Positions 61,149 through 64,000 of a DNA stretch of 64,000 nucleotides are shown here, in pieces (within the stretch, counting starts at the first letter, position 1; each line of letters begins with the position of its first letter). The notes below the pieces were generated by a model that saw only the letters and a program-made list of their open reading frames with translations, ran no database searches and had not been told where the DNA came from. The DNA lies in assembly GCA_033794685.1 (NCBI GenBank), contig JARAYZ010000006.1, one strand, 5' to 3'. This DNA is from Lentzea sp033794685 (lineage in GTDB: Bacteria > Actinomycetota > Actinomycetes > Mycobacteriales > Pseudonocardiaceae). A program made the translations under genes and the position numbers.

Positions 61149-63811
61149 TGCTCCGGGGTCTCCTCCTGGGTCAGCTCGAACGCGCGCTCGGCGGCGTCCG
61201 TCTCCCCTTCGTCGTCAGCCTCGGCGGCGTTGAGGAACCACTTGACGGCTTCCTCGATGCGACCGGCCGCGGCCAGGTTGTCGGCGTAAGCGTAGAAGAG
61301 CCGCGCGGAGTAGGGAGAACGCTGCCCCGGGTCGAGGTCGGGACCCTGCAACGCCACGACCGCGGCGTCGAGCTGTCCCATGTCCCGGCGAGCACCGGCC
61401 GCGACGATCCGCAGCTCGATCTCGTCCTCCTGGCTGAGGTCCTTGACCGCAGGGTCCTTGGCGAGGTCGATGGCCCGCTCCGGCCGGCCCAGGGCCCGCT
61501 CGCAGTCGGCCATGATCGCCAGGTGGCCCGGTCCGGTCATCATCCGGCGGGCGGCCCGCAGCTCGCTGAGAGCCTCGGCCCACTCGTCCGCGAAGTACGC
61601 GGTCAACCCGGCCGCCTCACGCACGACACCGACACGGGCGGCCTTGCTCCGCGCGTACCGCGCGTGCTCCAGCGCCAGCTGCGGGTCCTCGTCGATCAGC
61701 AGCCCGGCCGCGGCCAGGTGCCTGCCGATGATCTCGGCAAGCCCCTTGGGCAGGCTGCGCAGCTCGAGCTTGATCTCCGGGTCGAGCAGCGACAGGTCGG
61801 CTTCCTCGGGAAGCTCGGGCCGTCCACCACGGGGCGCGGGCGCCTCGTCGAGCGGCTCGGCGTCACCGGGGGTCTCGTCCGAGACCTCAGCCGCAGGGGC
61901 CTCGGTCTCCGCACCCTGGCCCGCGTCGCCTTCGGCGTCGTCGGCCTCGGTCTTCGGCTCGGCCTCAGCAGCAGCGCCAGTCGTGGCAGCGGTCTTCGGT
62001 TCGGCCTGAGCAGAGGTGTCCGTCGCGGCAGCGCTCTTCGGCTCAGCCTCAGCGGCGGTCTCGGTCGCGGTCTCACGGCCGGCCGCGGCACGCGTGGCGG
62101 CGGCGCCGTCACCCAGGCGGTACCCGGCACGCTCGGCGGCCGGGGTCACCGCAGCGGCACCCGCCACGTCCTGGCCGGTGGCCTCGACGCCGGAGGTGCT
62201 GTCCTTGGCGGCGCCACCCTGGTCGGACTGACGGTCCTGGAATCGCGCCGCACGCTCACGGCTGCGCTCGTCACGACGGTCGTCCTTGCGGTCGTCGCGC
62301 GGCGGAGCGGAACGCTCGTCCTTGCGGTAGCCACCACGGTCACCGGAGTCGCTCTTGCGGTAGCCGCCGCGATCGCTGGAACCACCACGGTCGTTGGAGC
62401 CGCGGTAGCCACCACGGTCGCTCGACTCGCTCTTGCGGTAACCACCGCGGTCACTGGATCCACCGCGATCGCTGGAACCGCGGTAACCACCACGGTCGCC
62501 CGACTCGCTCTTGCGGAACCCGCCACGGTCGCTCGACCCCTGGCCGCGGTAGCCACCACGGTCGTTGGAGTCGTCCTTGCGGTAACCGGGACGGTCGCTG
62601 GAACCACGGTAGCCACCGCGATCGCTCGAACCGCCACGGTCACTCGAACCACTGCGATCGCTGGAGCCGCGGTAGCCACCACGGTCACTCGACTCGCTCT
62701 TGCGGTAACCACCGCGATCGCCGGAGTCGTCCTTGCGGAAGCCGGGACGGTCGCTGGAACCCCGGTAACCGCCACGGTCACCGGAGTCGCTCTTCCGGTA
62801 GCCGCCACGGTCGCTGGAACCACCACGGTCGTTGGAACCGCGGTAACCACCACGATCACCAGACTCGCTCTTGCGGTAACCACCGCGATCGCCCGAGTCG
62901 TCCTTGCGGAAGCCGGGACGGTCGCTCGAGCCCCGGTAGCCACCACGGTCACTCGAACCACTGCGGTCGCTGGACCCGCGATAGCCACCACGGTCGCCAG
63001 ACTCGCTCTTGCGGTAACCGCCGCGATCGCCGGAATCGTCCTTGCGGAACCCAGGGCGGTCGCTGGAACCCCGATAACCGCCACGGTCACCGGAGTCGCT
63101 CTTGCGGAACCCACCGCGATCACTCGAACCGCCACGGTCGCTGGAACCGCGGTAACCACCGCGGTCACTCGACTCGCTCTTGCGGTAGCCACCGCGATCG
63201 CCCGAATCGTCCTTGCGGAAGCCGCCACGGTCGCTCGACCCCTGGCCGCGGTAACCACCACGGTCGTTGGAGTCGTCCTTGCGGAAGCTCGGACGGTCGC
63301 TGGAACCGCGGTAACCACCACGGTCACTCGACTCGCTCTTGCGGTAGCCGCCGCGGTCGCTGGAACCCTGCCCGCGGTAACCACCACGGTCGTTGGAGTC
63401 GTCCTTGCGGAAGCTCGGACGGTCGCTCGAGCCCCGGTAGCCACCGCGGTCACTCGAGCCCTGGCCGCGAGAGCCGCCACGGTCGTTCGAGTCGCTCTTG
63501 CGGTATCCGCCGCGATCGCTGGAGCCACCGCGGTCGTTCGAACGGCCACCGCGGTCGCCCGAATCGTCCTTGCGGTAGCCGCCACGGTCGCTGGAACTCT
63601 GGCCGCGGTAACCGCCGCGATCGCTGGAGCCGGCGCGGTTGTCTCGACGGTCACCACTCGTGGAGCGGTCGCCGGAGCCTTCACCACGCGAAGAGTTGTT
63701 GTTGCTGCTGCTGAACTTGCGATCGCCTGATGGACGGCCACCGTCGGAATGGCGCGGTCGGTCTCCCTGGCCACGCTGACGGTCGCCGGGACGATCCCCG
63801 AACCTAGACAC
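61145..63811 (-). CDS. TPR protein with long Arg/Gly/Ser/Asp/Tyr-rich N-terminal tail
   Basis: 888 residues from the GTG at 63811, five bases after AGGAGG. Residues about 1-505 are built from imperfect SSDRGGYRG, GDRGGYRK and DRPGFRKDD units, with some SDRGG runs, and have almost no hydrophobic residues except Tyr/Phe. Residues about 505-650 are an Ala/Glu-rich spacer. The C-terminal 240 residues are helical and TPR-like (LELRSLPKGLAEIIGRHLAA, LALEHARYARSKAARVGVVR); they correspond to the whole of Rv1691 in M. tuberculosis. The tail resembles eukaryotic RGG regions that bind RNA and condense. It is directly downstream of the rRNA operon. Confidence 0.88.
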   Translation of the reverse strand: MSRFGDRPGDRQRGQGDRPRHSDGGRPSGDRKFSSSNNNSSRGEGSGDRSTSGDRRDNRAGSSDRGGYRGQSSSDRGGYRKDDSGDRGGRSNDRGGSSDRGGYRKSDSNDRGGSRGQGSSDRGGYRGSSDRPSFRKDDSNDRGGYRGQGSSDRGGYRKSESSDRGGYRGSSDRPSFRKDDSNDRGGYRGQGSSDRGGFRKDDSGDRGGYRKSESSDRGGYRGSSDRGGSSDRGGFRKSDSGDRGGYRGSSDRPGFRKDDSGDRGGYRKSESGDRGGYRGSSDRSGSSDRGGYRGSSDRPGFRKDDSGDRGGYRKSESGDRGGYRGSNDRGGSSDRGGYRKSDSGDRGGYRGSSDRPGFRKDDSGDRGGYRKSESSDRGGYRGSSDRSGSSDRGGSSDRGGYRGSSDRPGYRKDDSNDRGGYRGQGSSDRGGFRKSESGDRGGYRGSSDRGGSSDRGGYRKSESSDRGGYRGSNDRGGSSDRGGYRKSDSGDRGGYRKDERSAPPRDDRKDDRRDERSRERAARFQDRQSDQGGAAKDSTSGVEATGQDVAGAAAVTPAAERAGYRLGDGAAATRAAAGRETATETAAEAEPKSAAATDTSAQAEPKTAATTGAAAEAEPKTEADDAEGDAGQGAETEAPAAEVSDETPGDAEPLDEAPAPRGGRPELPEEADLSLLDPEIKLELRSLPKGLAEIIGRHLAAAGLLIDEDPQLALEHARYARSKAARVGVVREAAGLTAYFADEWAEALSELRAARRMMTGPGHLAIMADCERALGRPERAIDLAKDPAVKDLSQEDEIELRIVAAGARRDMGQLDAAVVALQGPDLDPGQRSPYSARLFYAYADNLAAAGRIEEAVKWFLNAAEADDEGETDAAERAFELTQEETPEQ
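62300..63680. repeat. Imperfect tandem coding repeat of the RG-rich tail
   Basis: Dozens of 24-33 base units encoding DRGGYRG/K variants fill this stretch. The low stop-codon content makes long open frames on both strands and in several phases, but only the minus-strand frame ending at 61145 encodes a sensible protein. Confidence 0.85.
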
Positions 63812-63838
63812 CAAATCCTCCTACTATGGACACGCTGA

Positions 63839-63891
63839 AAGGGGCCTGTGATCGACGCACTGTAATTGTGCCCCGCGATCACAAGCCCCTT
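63839..63891 (-). terminator. Terminator of the rRNA operon
   Basis: A 16-base stem with one G-T pair (AAGGGGCCTGTGATCG with CGATCACAAGCCCCTT, 21-base loop) begins 12 bases beyond the 5S rRNA 3' end. In the minus-strand direction it is followed by TTTC. It separates the rRNA operon from the TPR gene. Confidence 0.85.
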
Positions 63892-63902
63892 CAGGGAAGT
63901 AA

Positions 63903-64000
63903 AGTTCGGCGGCGACCTACTCTCCCACACCGTAACCAGTGCAGTACCATCGGCGCAGAAGGGCTTAACTACCGGGTTCGGAATGGGACCGGGTGTTTCC
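63903..64000 (-). rRNA. rrf: 5S rRNA, 3' part
   Basis: The minus strand reads CGGTCCCATTCCGAACCCGG, then GTTAAGCCCTTCTGCGCCGA, TGGTACTGCACTGG and GGGAGAGTAGG before CCGCCGAACT, the typical actinobacterial 5S sequence. About 98 of roughly 118 bases are inside the window; the 5' end and the 23S/16S genes should lie to the right. Confidence 0.97.

Noticed and set aside
61523..63730. 735-residue plus-strand frame rich in Thr/Val/Ala
   Set aside because: It is antisense to the RG-rich repeat; repetitiveness removes stops. No start context or domain.
61145..63811. CRISPR array
   Set aside because: The repeats are coding, vary in sequence and length, and lack unique spacers.
62146..63930. 594-residue minus-strand frame in the repeat region
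   Set aside because: Another phase of the same repeat; it would start inside the rRNA terminator and encodes only Ala/Val/Thr/Arg low complexity.
63839..64000. tRNA gene near the rRNA operon
   Set aside because: The structured sequence is fully explained by the 5S rRNA and its terminator.

Overview
The window is high-GC actinomycete DNA. Genes are densely packed, GTG and TTG starts are frequent, and stop/start overlaps (ATGA, GTGA, TGATG) are common. From about 42 kb to the right edge the gene order matches the block known in Mycobacterium tuberculosis as Rv1691-Rv1711: TPR protein, HAD phosphatase, small ORF, tlyA, nadK, recN, steA, mctB, pyrG, NUDIX, xerD, parA, scpA, scpB, rluB. The steA/mctB genes, an IniB-type protein, a conservon (Cvn) operon and several conflict-type NTPases fit a filamentous member of the Pseudonocardiaceae (Lentzea/Saccharothrix/Actinosynnema-like). 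The family assignment is inference.

Layout. 0-5.9 kb: a minus-strand operon of an LCAT-like lipase, a VMAP protein with a transglutaminase-like domain, a MoxR-type AAA+ ATPase and a vWA protein that runs off the left edge. It looks like a vWA-MoxR-VMAP ternary conflict system. 6-14 kb: topoisomerase IB, two genes eroded by in-frame deletions (a glutamate-cysteine ligase-type protein and an iron-containing redox enzyme), a STAS protein, a degenerate SDR, an Fcy1-type cytosine deaminase, a secreted M6 protease, TfoX-N, YggT and an FAD-linked oxidase. 14-20 kb: a CHAT-TPR protease divergent from a cytosolic subtilase, followed by a sigma factor and a small beta-rich protein. 20-23 kb: a DUF574-type methyltransferase coupled to a PAS-GGDEF-degenerate EAL protein, then a snapalysin. 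23.5-27.4 kb: a conservon lacking its DUF742 member. 27.6-33.3 kb: a sulfonate/nitrate-type ABC transporter whose binding-protein gene is separated from its permease/ATPase genes by pobA and an IniB-like gene on the other strand. 33.4-41.8 kb: three tandem HTH-nSTAND1-TM-beta-propeller proteins.

42-64 kb is mostly core: rluB-scpB-scpA-RHH-parA (chromosome organisation), arsR, xerD-ald, a DUF1707/TM2 protein, DUF2752, NUDIX-pyrG, a SUKH-like gene, mctB-steA, four tandem membrane-protein paralogues, recN, nadK-tlyA, a 55-aa protein, a HAD phosphatase, and a TPR protein with a very long Arg/Gly/Ser/Asp/Tyr-rich tail. That last gene lies directly downstream of a ribosomal RNA operon whose 5S gene enters at the right edge.

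The most interesting parts are the three separate conflict or signalling loci in the left two-thirds: the VMAP ternary system, the CHAT/subtilase/sigma module and the STAND triplet, one member of which has a damaged P-loop. The RG-rich TPR protein and a hairpin that overlaps the pyrG ribosome binding site also merit attention.
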